A DNA stretch of 64,000 bases from Argyresthia goedartella (Eukaryota; Arthropoda; Insecta; Lepidoptera; Argyresthiidae), in NCBI GenBank assembly GCA_949825045.1, contig OX463813.1, positions 2,790,001 to 2,854,000 of the forward strand, read 5' to 3'. This document shows, piece after piece, positions 11,601-20,537 of this stretch. Within the stretch, counting starts at the first letter, position 1; every line of letters starts with the position of its first letter. Under the pieces are notes generated by a model. The model was not told where the DNA came from. It saw only the letters and a list, made by a program, of their open reading frames with translations, and ran no database searches. The translations under genes were made by a program, and so were the position numbers.

Positions 11601-11914
11601 GCAGTCACGGAGATACAATCATCGGTAAATACTTTTAGACCATGGTCCGACAATAATTTATGAGAATCATTGCCGAGAATAGTGACAGCAGATCCAGAAT
11701 CGAGTAGACCAGAAGCAGGGATGTCCCCGATTCTAACGGAAATATAGGGTCTACTGTCCTTTGTTGGTTTACTATCCAGAATTGAGGCGACTCTGAAACT
11801 AGAGAAGAAGTTTCTAAGGGTTTGTAGCCATTTTTCAAAATCTACTCTATCGAAATGACCCTTAGAACCGTCCCAATTCTGGCTAATTAGTTTTTTTGAA
11901 CGGTAGGAGTACAT
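8696..11914 (-). CDS. pol: Pol polyprotein (protease, RT, RNase H, integrase)
   Basis: Intact 1,072-codon frame. Domains in order: aspartic protease with LLDSGS (residues 71-76); reverse transcriptase about 230-410 with SVDLSKAF (D319) and catalytic YLDD (381-384); RNase H about 525-650 with HTDAS (D533), YTDHS (D600) and IPDALSR (D643); integrase with an HHCC zinc site (H725, H732, C762, C765) and catalytic D795, D855, E891, giving the classic 35-residue spacing between the last two. The order RT-RNaseH-integrase marks the Ty3/Gypsy type. The frame is -1 relative to gag, and the ATG at 11914 is incidental: expression should come from frameshifting at 11890-11896. No envelope gene follows. 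It produces the enzymes that copy the RNA in cytoplasmic particles and insert the cDNA. All catalytic residues checked are present. Confidence 0.95.
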   Translation of the reverse strand: MYSYRSKKLISQNWDGSKGHFDRVDFEKWLQTLRNFFSSFRVASILDSKPTKDSRPYISVRIGDIPASGLLDSGSAVTILGNDSHKLLSDHGLKVFTDDCISVTAAGGQSLQSIGYINLPIHFEEQFHIIKGYVLPNVDSPLILGIDFWRIFNICPKYLGSITLSNSSLAEISIDKNETFIQSYDNLSDSQKSTADSIVSQFQEISTDSMGLGRTSLITHHIDTGDSQPIRQRYYRMSPEKQRILVEQVDEMLALDVVEPCESAWSSPVLIVYKKNGQPRFCLDSRKLNSVTKKDAYNLPYITEILDNLRDAKFLSSVDLSKAFWQIPIAPEDQDKTAFYVPGRGTLRFKTTAFGLTNAPATQQRLVDLLFGNFDLKAFAYLDDIIIISSSFEEHVSLLLGVLHKLKQANLSINLEKCKFFRNELKYLGYVVDAHGLRTDPEKVEAILNFPTPTKKKDLKRFLGTATWYRRFVPNFSTIAGPLNQLTSSKKNAPKFQWTTEADDAFNKLKECLVSAPVLSCPNYDLPFEVHTDASNFGIGAMLTQTIDGKEHPIAYMSRALSGSEKNYSITERETLAVLTALEHWRCYLENGKTFTVYTDHSALKWFLSLDNPTGRLARWCVRLSAFNFELKHRRGVDNVIPDALSRAFPCASISTVNSNLTTTDTWYKNIYNGCLEKPNLFPNYLIEGGALYRHSKNKCEMISEFSWKEVVPKELRDSVIEENHADPTAAHLGIFKTYRRLLLRYYWPGMHQDVVRFVGSCSKCLTYKPQNHPTLGTMGRPKQCSRPFQMISIDFIGPLPVSRKQNSYILVVTCCFSKYCLIFPMRRATSEAVVKALEDSVFLVHGIPQTIFLDNGTQFISSVTNTLFKKYKIPNVFFSPRYTPQVNTVERYNKTIVTCISTYVDNDHRTWDTYIPKIQYAINNSVNEATGYTPSFLVYGRETVTCGSHYTDNDLGEELLFLPRDIYAENLGHLSKYFDKVQASLWHAHKKNTAHYNLRRKEAEFSVGDIVLKRAYVLSDKDKYFSKKLAPKYTKCRVSAKKSPLVYILEDMTGKDLGTWHVKDLKLVKNI

Positions 11915-13149
11915 TTAGGGCATTCAGGTTTCTTTACACCTTTATTACCGCACCCAAAACAGACGATGACGTCACGACTAACCTTACACTGACGAAGATC
12001 GTGAGTGTTAGAGCGGCATCTTAGACAAAAGTTATTTGACTTTACAGTTGTTGCAGGAGCGATCGCAGAGACATGGTTGTCAGATTTCGTCTTACATGGC
12101 TTGTAAGCAAATTCGGGTGCTAGTGTGTGTGTGGTAATCGTTGGTGGCTCGCGAAAGTGTGACATACGGGTTTGTATATTTTCGTAATTTTTGCACAACG
12201 TTCTCAATACCCCAATATCCACAATCTGAGTTGCCGAGGCCAACGTACTCGCATAACATGGCCGGATATTGTGCAATAGTATCTCTAATTTGTCCTCTTC
12301 GGATAATTGTTTCGATAAGCGCGAAAACATTCCTGCCATTATGGAAAGATAAATGGTTATCGTTTCTGATTCGCCCTGAGTGCGAGCCCTAATTTCAGAA
12401 AGTAGACGATAATCATAGTCAGTTTGGCTGAAATCCTCTAACAACAGAGATTTGAGATCCGACCAGTTGTTAACGCTATCTCTTATACTTCGGAACCAGT
12501 GCAATGCTTGATCGGTGAAAATTTCCGTTGCATAGGACAGAAGTTTGGAGTCCGAAATATTTCTGGCCTGACACAGTTCCGAAACCCTTTCGATAAAAGC
12601 CCGAACACATGATTTCCCGTCGTACTTCAATTTACTAAGTTCGGAAGTATTGCTACGCTCGCAAGTTACAGAAATCACGCTCGCGCCACTAACAGATGGC
12701 GTTGATTCCCTACACGCAGTATTAGACGAGGAAGATATTGAAAGGGGATCCTTTGCTTGTGATAAGAGAGCTAGGATCTTCGAATAATATTTTCGGTAAA
12801 TCTCCGACAGTTGATCATGGCCCGTTTCGAACTTTTCATCCGTAGGTACCCGACTTAATCTGTGATAGACATGGTGCATCAGATTTTGTGTCCTAAGAAG
12901 AGAGGATCTATCTGGTGCAGGTCCGTCAAGAGTAGATTGCACTTTGTCCAAGATTTTGACGACTGCAAGTAAGTCGTCCTTAGGTTCAAGGTGAGATAAC
13001 AGAACGTCCTCTGACGGGTATTCTGTCACAAGTTTAGTTATTTGTTTACGTAAAATTTCTACGGTAGTGCCTGGGTTTTCACCTCTGATGGCAACTTCGT
13101 ACTCCAGTTCTGCTTTGTTTAGAGAGAGAAACTTAATTTGAAAAGACAT
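11887..13149 (-). CDS. gag: Gag structural protein with zinc knuckles
   Basis: 420 codons from the first real ATG at 13149 (the open frame extends to 13161 through a TTG). Gag assembles the particle and packages element RNA. The central part (HWFRSIRDSVNNWSDL region) fits a retrotransposon capsid domain. Near the C-terminus there are two CCHC-like knuckles. The first is canonical, CLRCRSNTHDLRQC. The second, CFGCGNKGVKKPEC, has the spacing C-x2-C-x4-[V]-x4-C, so valine replaces the histidine. The stop at 11887 lies right after the A AAA AAC slippery site that gives access to pol. The head-to-head partner at 14756-15628 encodes the same first 290 residues. Confidence 0.92.
   Translation of the reverse strand: MSFQIKFLSLNKAELEYEVAIRGENPGTTVEILRKQITKLVTEYPSEDVLLSHLEPKDDLLAVVKILDKVQSTLDGPAPDRSSLLRTQNLMHHVYHRLSRVPTDEKFETGHDQLSEIYRKYYSKILALLSQAKDPLSISSSSNTACRESTPSVSGASVISVTCERSNTSELSKLKYDGKSCVRAFIERVSELCQARNISDSKLLSYATEIFTDQALHWFRSIRDSVNNWSDLKSLLLEDFSQTDYDYRLLSEIRARTQGESETITIYLSIMAGMFSRLSKQLSEEDKLEILLHNIRPCYASTLASATQIVDIGVLRTLCKNYENIQTRMSHFREPPTITTHTLAPEFAYKPCKTKSDNHVSAIAPATTVKSNNFCLRCRSNTHDLRQCKVSRDVIVCFGCGNKGVKKPECPKCTPTVQKN
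11890..11896 (-). promoter_or_regulatory. -1 ribosomal frameshift site
   Basis: On the minus strand the gag codons end CAA AAA AAC TAA. A AAA AAC is an optimal -1 slippery heptamer, and the gag stop follows directly. Slipping back one base continues into CTA ATT AGC and the pol frame. I did not identify a downstream pseudoknot. Confidence 0.8.
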
Positions 13150-13648
13150 GATGCAGCTCAAATAATAAATACCAAAGAGATGAGTAGTGAAAGTGTACTG
13201 ATTCCTTTAGTCGCCTCTTACGACATGCACAGGAGGAAATGCAACTGCCGTATTCTTTTTTGATTTCCCGGGACAGCACAGGAAGAGAAATCAAGGAATT
13301 GAAAATGACGCTACTAATTAGTCTCCGTTCTGTTACAAAATGATTTATGTACGTTAGGTTTTGACGGTATGAATGAAGTGAATGACGATGTAGAAAAAAA
13401 ATATATATGTTAAAACTGCAAATAAAAATATTGCAACTAGTGGGTAGGTGGTTAATTTTTTTATAAGAGAACGAGAAATTAAAACCAACGTAGGAATTTG
13501 AAAAAAACACTACAATTTAAAAGTTTGAATAATAACCACGTACACAGAAGTTGCTAAGCAAAACCAAAATTACAACACAGGTAAACGTTTACAAAAACAC
13601 GCACACACAAACAACTAACTACTTACAGCGTAAGCAAGGCCAGACTAA
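13150..13648 (-). other. gag leader of the minus arm
   Basis: About 500 nt of untranslated leader between PBS and gag ATG. It differs from the plus-arm leader by very few substitutions (for example a transition near 13385 versus 14521). Open frames in it are not supported. Confidence 0.7.
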
Positions 13649-13665
13649 CCACGTTATGGGCGCCA
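13649..13665 (-). other. Resident primer-binding site, minus arm
   Basis: TGGCGCCCATAACGTGG on the minus strand, one base after the LTR end. The first nine bases pair with the tRNA-Lys 3' end. The TA after CCCA is an insertion relative to the tRNA, so only a bulged or 9-nt pairing is possible. Confidence 0.8.
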
Positions 13666-13666
13666 C

Positions 13667-13952
13667 TGTGACGTCCCTACTTGGAGAGGAATAAAAAGAT
13701 TCCAAATAGGTAGCCAACAAGAAATTTTATTTAACGTGGGTTCTCCAAATGTAGTCTGACCCTGGTTACGCAGCAACGAATCTTCCCTGCGGGTTTTGCC
13801 GTAGTCGGAGTGCCGCTGACGTCGGAGAAGTAACGGTCCGAATACAGCCGGAGCAGGGAAGCAGGTTAGCCCGAAGCGGTGTCAGGAACCGGGAAACCGT
13901 AGGGTAGCGAGGAAAAGCGGTGATCCCGAAGAGGTGCCAGGAACCCCGAACT
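13667..13952 (-). repeat. R-U5 segment, minus arm (no U3)
   Basis: 286 bp identical in extent to 7600-7885. The minus arm starts exactly at the A of the initiator-like CCAGTTC, as an RNA 5' end would, and has no U3 upstream. One substitution relative to the outer LTRs (GAATACAG for GAATGCAG, read on plus). Without U3 this arm has no promoter of its own. Confidence 0.88.
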
Positions 13953-13955
13953 CAA

Positions 13956-14239
13956 TCGGGGTTCCTGGCACCTTTTTCGGGATCACCGCTTTTCCTCGCT
14001 ACCCTACGGTTTCCCGGTTCCTGACGCCGCTTCGGGCTAACCTGCTTCCCTGCTCCGGCTGCATTCGGACCGTTACTTCTCCGACGTCAGCGGCACTCCG
14101 ACTACGGCAAAACCCGCAGGGAAGATTCGTTGCTGCGTAACCAGGGTCAGACTACATTTGGAGAACCCACGTTAAATAAAATTTCTTGTTGGCTACCTAT
14201 TTGGAATCTTTTTATTCCTCTCCAAGTAGGGACGTCACA
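13956..14239 (+). repeat. R-U5 segment, plus arm (no U3)
   Basis: It begins at base +4 of R, separated from the minus arm by CAA (13953-13955). It has about three changes from the outer LTRs within the first 80 bp: a C-to-T and an added T in the 'cacctcttcggg' part, and 'tgacgccgc' for 'tgacaccgc'. This is denser than elsewhere. Confidence 0.88.
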
Positions 14240-14240
14240 G

Positions 14241-14257
14241 TGGCGCCCATAACGTGG
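14241..14257 (+). other. Resident primer-binding site, plus arm
   Basis: The sequence is identical to the minus-arm site, including the TA insertion. This shows that the inserted bases belong to the genomic RNA of this element and are not a single-copy error. Confidence 0.8.
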
Positions 14258-14755
14258 TTAGTCTGGCCTTGCTTACGCTGTAAGTAGTTAGTTGTTTGTG
14301 TGTGCGTGTTTTTGTAAACGTTTACCTGTGTTGTAATTTTGGTTTTGCTTAGCAACTTCTGTGTACGTGGTTATTATTCAAACTTTTAAATTGTAGTGTT
14401 TTTTTCAAATTCCTACGTTGGTTTTAATTTCTCGTTCTCTTATAAAAAAATTAACCACCTACCCACTAGTTGCAATATTTTTATTTGCAGTTTTAACATA
14501 TATATTTTTTTCTACATCGCCATTCACTTCATTCATACCGTCAAAACCTAACGTACATAAATCATTTTGTAACAGAACGGAGACTAATTAGTAGCGTCAT
14601 TTTCAATTCCTTGATTTCTCTTCCTGTGCTGTCCCGGGAAATCAAAAAAGAATACGGCAGTTGCATTTCCTCCTGTGCATGTCGTAAGAGGCGACTAAAG
14701 GAATCAGTACACTTTCACTACTCATCTCTTTGGTATTTATTATTTGAGCTGCATC
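14258..14755 (+). other. gag leader of the plus arm
   Basis: Mirror copy of 13150-13648. No supported ORF. Confidence 0.65.
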
Positions 14756-15628
14756 ATGTCTTTTCAAATTAAGTTTCTCTCTCTAAACAAAGCAGAACTG
14801 GAGTACGAAGTTGCCATCAGAGGTGAAAACCCAGGCACTACCGTAGAAATTTTACGTAAACAAATAACTAAACTTGTGACAGAATACCCGTCAGAGGACG
14901 TTCTGTTATCTCACCTTGAACCTAAGGACGACTTACTTGCAGTCGTCAAAATCTTGGACAAAGTGCAATCTACTCTTGACGGACCTGCACCAGATAGATC
15001 CTCTCTTCTTAGGACACAAAATCTGATGCACCATGTCTATCACAGATTAAGTCGGGTACCTACGGATGAAAAGTTCGAAACGGGCCATGATCAACTGTCG
15101 GAGATTTACCGAAAATATTATTCGAAGATCCTAGCTCTCTTATCACAAGCAAAGGATCCCCTTTCAATATCTTCCTCGTCTAATACTGCGTGTAGGGAAT
15201 CAACGCCATCTGTTAGTGGCGCGAGCGTGATTTCTGTAACTTGCGAGCGTAGCAATACTTCCGAACTTAGTAAATTGAAGTACGACGGGAAATCATGTGT
15301 TCGGGCTTTTATCGAAAGGGTTTCGGAACTGTGTCAGGCCAGAAATATTTCGGACTCCAAACTTCTGTCCTATGCAACGGAAATTTTCACCGATCAAGCA
15401 TTGCACTGGTTCCGAAGTATAAGAGATAGCGTTAACAACTGGTCGGATCTCAAATCTCTGTTGTTAGAGGATTTCAGCCAAACTGACTATGATTATCGTC
15501 TACTTTCTGAAATTAGGGCTCGCACTCAGGGCGAATCAGAAACGATAACCATTTATCTTTCCATAATGGCAGGAATGTTTTCGCGCTTATCGAAACAATT
15601 ATCCGAAGAGGACAAATTAGAGATCTGA
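14756..15628 (+). pseudogene. gag: gag, truncated by internal deletion
   Basis: It matches the intact gag over the first 290 codons, then hits a TGA created where gag sequence is joined to pol at GAT 15622-15624. The whole nucleocapsid (zinc knuckles), the frameshift site, protease and RT are missing. The product would lack RNA-binding knuckles. It could at most act as a partial Gag, a dominant-negative possibility that is speculative. Confidence 0.9.
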
Positions 15629-17153
15629 GAAGAACTACAGTATAACCGAGAGGGAGACGCTAGCAGTTTTAACCGCTCTAGAACACTGGCGGTGTTACTT
15701 GGAAAACGGAAAAACCTTTACCGTTTACACCGACCACTCCGCGCTCAAATGGTTCTTGTCACTGGACAACCCTACCGGAAGACTAGCACGCTGGTGTGTG
15801 AGGTTGTCTGCCTTTAATTTCGAACTTAAACATCGTCGTGGGGTCGATAATGTCATTCCAGATGCACTATCTCGTGCTTTCCCATGTGCTTCTATCAGTA
15901 CGGTCAACTCTAATTTGACTACTACTGACACATGGTACAAAAACATTTATAACGGTTGTTTAGAAAAGCCGAACCTCTTTCCTAACTACTTGATCGAAGG
16001 TGGTGCTCTCTATCGCCACTCCAAAAATAAGTGCGAAATGATTTCGGAGTTTTCCTGGAAGGAAGTGGTGCCGAAAGAATTGCGTGACAGCGTCATAGAG
16101 GAGAATCATGCTGACCCTACTGCTGCTCACTTGGGTATTTTCAAGACCTATCGACGCTTACTTCTTCGATACTACTGGCCGGGCATGCACCAAGACGTCG
16201 TACGTTTTGTTGGTTCTTGTTCAAAATGTCTCACTTACAAACCACAAAACCATCCGACGCTGGGTACGATGGGTCGACCTAAACAATGCTCACGGCCGTT
16301 TCAAATGATATCCATTGATTTCATAGGTCCACTCCCGGTCAGTCGAAAGCAGAATAGTTATATTTTGGTCGTAACATGTTGCTTCTCAAAATATTGCCTT
16401 ATTTTTCCCATGCGACGCGCTACTTCGGAAGCTGTCGTCAAGGCTCTGGAGGACTCTGTGTTTCTGGTCCACGGAATCCCACAGACAATATTCCTTGACA
16501 ATGGTACCCAGTTTATTAGCTCGGTAACAAATACCCTCTTTAAGAAATACAAGATACCTAACGTATTCTTCTCTCCGAGATATACTCCGCAAGTAAACAC
16601 TGTCGAGCGCTATAACAAAACAATAGTTACATGTATTTCCACCTACGTGGACAATGACCACAGAACCTGGGACACTAATATTCCCAAAATACAGTATGCC
16701 ATTAACAACTCCGTCAATGAAGCAACTGGCTACACTCCATCGTTCCTCGTGTACGGACGAGAAACGGTTACTTGTGGTTCTCATTATACAGATAACGATC
16801 TGGGTGAGGAACTACTATTTCTGCCACGCGACATTTACGCTGAAAATCTGGGTCACCTGTCAAAATATTTTGATAAGGTACAGGCATCTCTTTGGCACGC
16901 ACATAAAAAAAATACGGCGCACTATAATCTTAGGCGGAAAGAGGCAGAATTCAGCGTAGGCGACATTGTCCTAAAACGTGCTTATGTCTTGAGTGATAAA
17001 GACAAGTACTTTAGTAAAAAGTTAGCGCCCAAATATACCAAATGTCGCGTCTCCGCTAAGAAATCACCCTTGGTATACATTTTAGAGGATATGACGGGAA
17101 AGGACTTAGGCACCTGGCATGTTAAGGATCTAAAACTAGTTAAGAATATTTAG
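15622..17153 (+). pseudogene. pol: pol 3' half (end of RNase H plus integrase)
   Basis: The frame is open from the deletion joint to the stop at 17153, corresponding to Pol from about residue 562 to 1072. It keeps YTDHS and IPDALSR of RNase H, the HHCC zinc site and the D, D, E integrase residues. It has no start context and no frameshift link, so it is not expected to be expressed. One amino-acid difference from the intact arm is visible (Y915 becomes N). Confidence 0.9.
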
Positions 17154-17195
17154 AATTAGGTTTTGGATTTTCATTACGTATGAAAACCCTTTACT

Positions 17196-17209
17196 GGGCG
17201 AGGGGGTAT
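17196..17209 (+). other. Polypurine tract of the plus arm
   Basis: GGGCGAGGGGGTAT directly abuts the LTR at 17210, the same as in the minus arm. Confidence 0.85.
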
Positions 17210-18556
17210 TGTAACGTTGTAAGTTACCGTTGTCTTCACTCTATCATTAACTGGTCTTATTTTAAATTTAAGTAGTAATTCTCTTAATAAAACTACCAAA
17301 TGAGGCTAGTAATCACAGTATTAATTTTCACGCGCTGTACTAGCAACATTCCACTGTTGACAACTCACTCGCTCTGCTATGATTGGCCCGTTTTAAACTA
17401 ACTAGCCGTGACCGCAACTTGACTTTGCGGCGCCGGCGTCATTCCGAAAACTCACTCAGCACTATACGCACGTCCGTCCTACTGGCGCTCTGTAACGGTC
17501 CCTTTTTACCGTACGCCGACGAACGACTCTAAACAGTAATTACTTACGTTTAATCATAACGTACTACTAGTAGTTACGTTTTAGTTTTGTCTGTGCTTCA
17601 TATTAACCCCGATTGAGGTGAGTGGTGAAAGATACTGTTTTAAAATCATCTTACCGTTAGGTACTTTCGGGCTTACTCATTTGTGTCCAGAATCATCTCA
17701 TTTCATTTATTGCTTGTTGCGTTTTATTCCTTTTAGACTCGCTAATTATTATTTCGCGATATTCACATCGCATTGTAACGCAAATTGCTACCCGCTTTTA
17801 GACACGCGTTAGTGTGTCTTGGCTTCTTATAGAATGTCTGGAAAATATGTTCAGCTTACTAAATTATACTAGCTACCTTTTTGTGTGGAAATTGTTGATT
17901 GTTACCGGCAGATTTCATATTTGGGCATTTCATAAAATGTCCGGATTGTTTGCATAATGTCCCAAGTGAGGTCTGCCGATAAACAAATAAATATCCTTTT
18001 TTCATATATAGAAATAATTAATGTTACCGGCAGATTGCACATTTGGACATTTTGTAGAATGTCCGATTATTTGTAAAATGTCCCAAGTGGGGTCTGCCGA
18101 TAACAAATATGAATGCTTGCTTGTTTTTATTCCTAGCACTGTATTTTCCTTTGTATATGTAACTCCGTTCTGATTGTTACCACCACGACAACACTATTCT
18201 TTTCTTGGCGGGTGGAGCATTCGGACGGAGTGCAGTAACAGATGTTAAAGGAGGAACGGTTTCGAATTCCAGTTCGGGGTTCCTGGCACCTCTTCGGGAT
18301 CACCGCTTTTCCTCGCTACCCTACGGTTTCCCGGTTCCTGACACCGCTTCGGGCTAACCTGCTTCCCTGCTCCGGCTGCATTCGGACCGTTACTTCTCCG
18401 ACGTCAGCGGCACTCCGACTACGGCAAAACCCGCAGGGAAGATTCGTTGCTGCGTAACCAGGGTCAGACTACATTTGGAGAACCCACGTTAAATAAAATT
18501 TCTTGTTGGCTACCTATTTGGAATCTTTTTATTCCTCTCCAAGTAGGGACGTCACA
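17210..18556 (+). repeat. 3' LTR (full length, 1,347 bp)
   Basis: Same length as the 5' LTR and no difference noticed between them. Inferred start of R at A18271, AATAAA at 18492-18497. The right TSD AATT follows at 18557-18560. Confidence 0.92.
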
Positions 18557-18864
18557 AATTTGAGTTAAAGCTTATGCCTCTCGGTGGGAGAATGGGCTGT
18601 GTCCGAATGGTACTCATGCTATGATAAATTATTACTACCTACATCATGCTAAAGTAAATATGCTGACAAAGCAAAAGCCTTCCCACCATATCGAATTATA
18701 CGAAACACATTAACATTATGACATGGCCGGGAATCGAACCAGGTCAACCCAACCCTTTTCGGAGGCGCAGACATAGTAAAATAATATATTATCTTCGTTT
18801 TGATTGATAACTTCGTCTTTTCGCCGAAAAGGTGCCAAAATATATTTCAAATAATAAAGTAGCT
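18557..18864. other. Flank with decayed tRNA-like B box
   Basis: The first four bases are the right TSD. On the minus strand near 18730-18750, GGTTCGATTCC is a Pol III B-box match, probably the remains of a SINE head. No other structure seen. Confidence 0.4.
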
Positions 18865-19024
18865 CGATCAGACGCCTTCAGAGCACAATGCGATCAGTCG
18901 CCTTCAAGAGCACAATGCGATTAGTCGCCTTCAGAGCACAATGCGATCAGTCGCCTTCAAGAGCACAATGCGATTAGTCGCCTTCCGAGCACAATGCGAT
19001 CAGTCGCCTTCAAGAGCACAATGC
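18865..19024 (+). repeat. Tandem array, alternating 26/27-bp units
   Basis: Six units of the type CGAT(C/T)AG(T/A)CGCCTTC..GAGCACAATG. Even units have an extra A (TTCAAGAG versus TTCAGAG), so the real period is a 53-bp dimer repeated three times. The array ends in 'cgattgcgattg'. Confidence 0.85.
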
Positions 19025-19740
19025 GATTGCGATTGATTTCGAAGGATTTTGTCACATTACGAGGGGTTGGTGTGAATATCCCCCCGTAACGGAAGCTTAA
19101 TTAATGCACTGAATTTATTTTTTTACTGTTAAGTTTAAAATGCGTAATGTCCTCAAATAATTCTGTAAATTATTAAAATTCTGCAGATTTTTGAAAATTA
19201 TTTTGAAATTGTTAATTTAATTTGTTTAAATTGTTAATTTCTTCTAAGAAAACTAATTTCTTTGATTTATTGTGTTTGTAATTTTAATAAAGTGCGTAAT
19301 CTTTTTATAACACGCTGTGTACACATATTTTTGGCGCTGAAGACAGCTCACCCGATGTTGTGTAATATTTTAGTGTATTATCTTCAATGCTGTTTTGTGT
19401 ACCAAAGATAATAAATAAATAAATAAAAATGGGAAACGGAATTGAGTTAGGAACATAATTATCTCGAAATGGTTTTCTCAGTGTTTGTTTTTTTTACATG
19501 GATCATTTTGCATTATTCATGCCCTGAAATTAAAATAAAACAGAGTAACTTATCATAACTGCAACTGTATACGATTCCTATTTTTGTAAGCATCGTCAAA
19601 GATGGCGAAGTCCCTGAAATAGAAGATGAAGTTTGCAACAAAATTTTCACACTTCTGTTTGATGCAGTGTAATTGCAACAGTATATTAACTTTTAGAGAA
19701 CAACATATACTTGACAGGGCAGGAGGCCTGGCTATTGCCG
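19025..19740. other. AT-rich intergenic sequence
   Basis: Very AT-rich, with runs like 'aataaataaataaat' near 19412. Nothing coding. It may include an old LINE 3' tail. Confidence 0.4.
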
Positions 19741-19744
19741 AGTT

Positions 19745-19775
19745 GTCCTACTCAAATAATTTATTTGAGTAGGAC
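19745..19775. repeat. Near-perfect 31-bp palindrome
   Basis: GTCCTACTCAAATAA and its exact reverse complement, separated by one T. It lies 12 bp upstream of a SINE-A head. Confidence 0.85.
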
Positions 19776-19787
19776 ACTCAACTCACT

Positions 19788-20040
19788 GACGACCCGAATG
19801 GCCGAGTCGGCAGTGACCCTGCCTACGAAGCCTAGGGTCCCGGGTTCGAATCCCGGTGGGGGCAAATATTTGTTTGATGAGAACGGATGTTTGTACCCTG
19901 GTCATGGTTGTTTATCTATCTAAATATAATATTTATCTATATAAGTATGTGTATGGTTGTCTAGTACCCAAGATACAGGGAATCCTAGTTTGGGGCTAGA
20001 TCAATGTGTGTAAATAGTATCCAAGGTATTATTATTATTT
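19788..20040 (+). mobile_element. SINE-A copy, plus orientation
   Basis: The best-preserved head: TGGCCGAGTCGGC A box and GGTTCGAATCC B box, then body and (ATT)n tail. No anticodon arm suggests a functional tRNA. Confidence 0.85.
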
Positions 20041-20096
20041 CATGTAGGCAGAAATAATGCACTTTTACAAGTCTAACACCTCTCATATACATGGAC

Positions 20097-20537
20097 ATAG
20101 TAGCAGTTTATGTGACTGCTACATAATGGAGGGCATTCATACTCGAGAGTAGGTGTATGAAACAAGCCGAAGGCGAGTTTCATAATAATATCACTCGAGA
20201 GTTTTAATGCCTAATTATGTACAGTTACATTCACTAGTTTATCTACACACATATCATAAGCTCTCTTTGATGTGTTCAGAAACCGCAAGTTTGACCGGCA
20301 TTGTGGCTCTGCAGTTGTTTAGCTTGTTCTGTAGTACCAACTTCACAGACAAACTAGGGGCGGCACGCAGGCGGGCGTCGGCGTTTGAAATTTGAATGTC
20401 ATAATATGTAGAAAAATTACACGTGTAATTTTTCAGATAAGAAATGAGTTTTTACCAAGTAGTTTAACATTATGCTGATCGTAACGTGCGGTTTTGTACG
20501 CAGTAAAGAGGGTTTATGATACGTGTGTAGATAAATA
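20097..20537 (+). mobile_element. Family F MITE-like element
   Basis: The inner part begins 'tttatctacacacatatcat' (20238) and ends with its imperfect reverse complement 'gatacgtgtgtagataaa', giving terminal inverted repeats of about 65 bp. Outer sequence ('gtttatgtgactgctacata', 'cactcgagagttttaatgcc') is shared with 40186-40630 and 62855-63333. Non-coding. Confidence 0.65.

Larger units (their letters stand above)
6539..18556. mobile_element. Palindromic Ty3/Gypsy-type LTR retrotransposon complex
   Basis: The 12,018-bp unit is bounded by two full 1,347-bp LTRs in plus orientation (TGT...ACA) and flanked by AATT on both sides (6535-6538 and 18557-18560), a 4-bp duplication typical of Gypsy integrases. 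Order: plus LTR (6539-7885); 18-nt tRNA-derived site; inverted LTR lacking 606 bp of U3 (7905-8639); polypurine tract, pol, gag, leader and PBS, all minus; minus R-U5 (13667-13952); three extra bases; plus R-U5 (13956-14239); PBS, leader, truncated gag joined to the 3' half of pol; polypurine tract; plus LTR (17210-18556). The single TSD and intact outer ends show one integration of a pre-assembled chimeric cDNA. The sub-copies are nearly identical, so it is young. Confidence 0.93.

Noticed and set aside
13133..13510. 125-codon open frame in the gag leader
   Set aside because: It starts beyond the gag ATG in leader sequence, has no motif, and is not in a position for expression other than as an upstream leader frame.
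6539..18556. Autointegration or two independent insertions as explanation of the inverted arms
   Set aside because: Autointegration and independent insertion both leave intact LTR termini with 4-bp duplications at internal joints. Here the inner LTR end is trimmed by 5-6 bp, the centre has U3-less arms with filler, and no internal TSD is visible.
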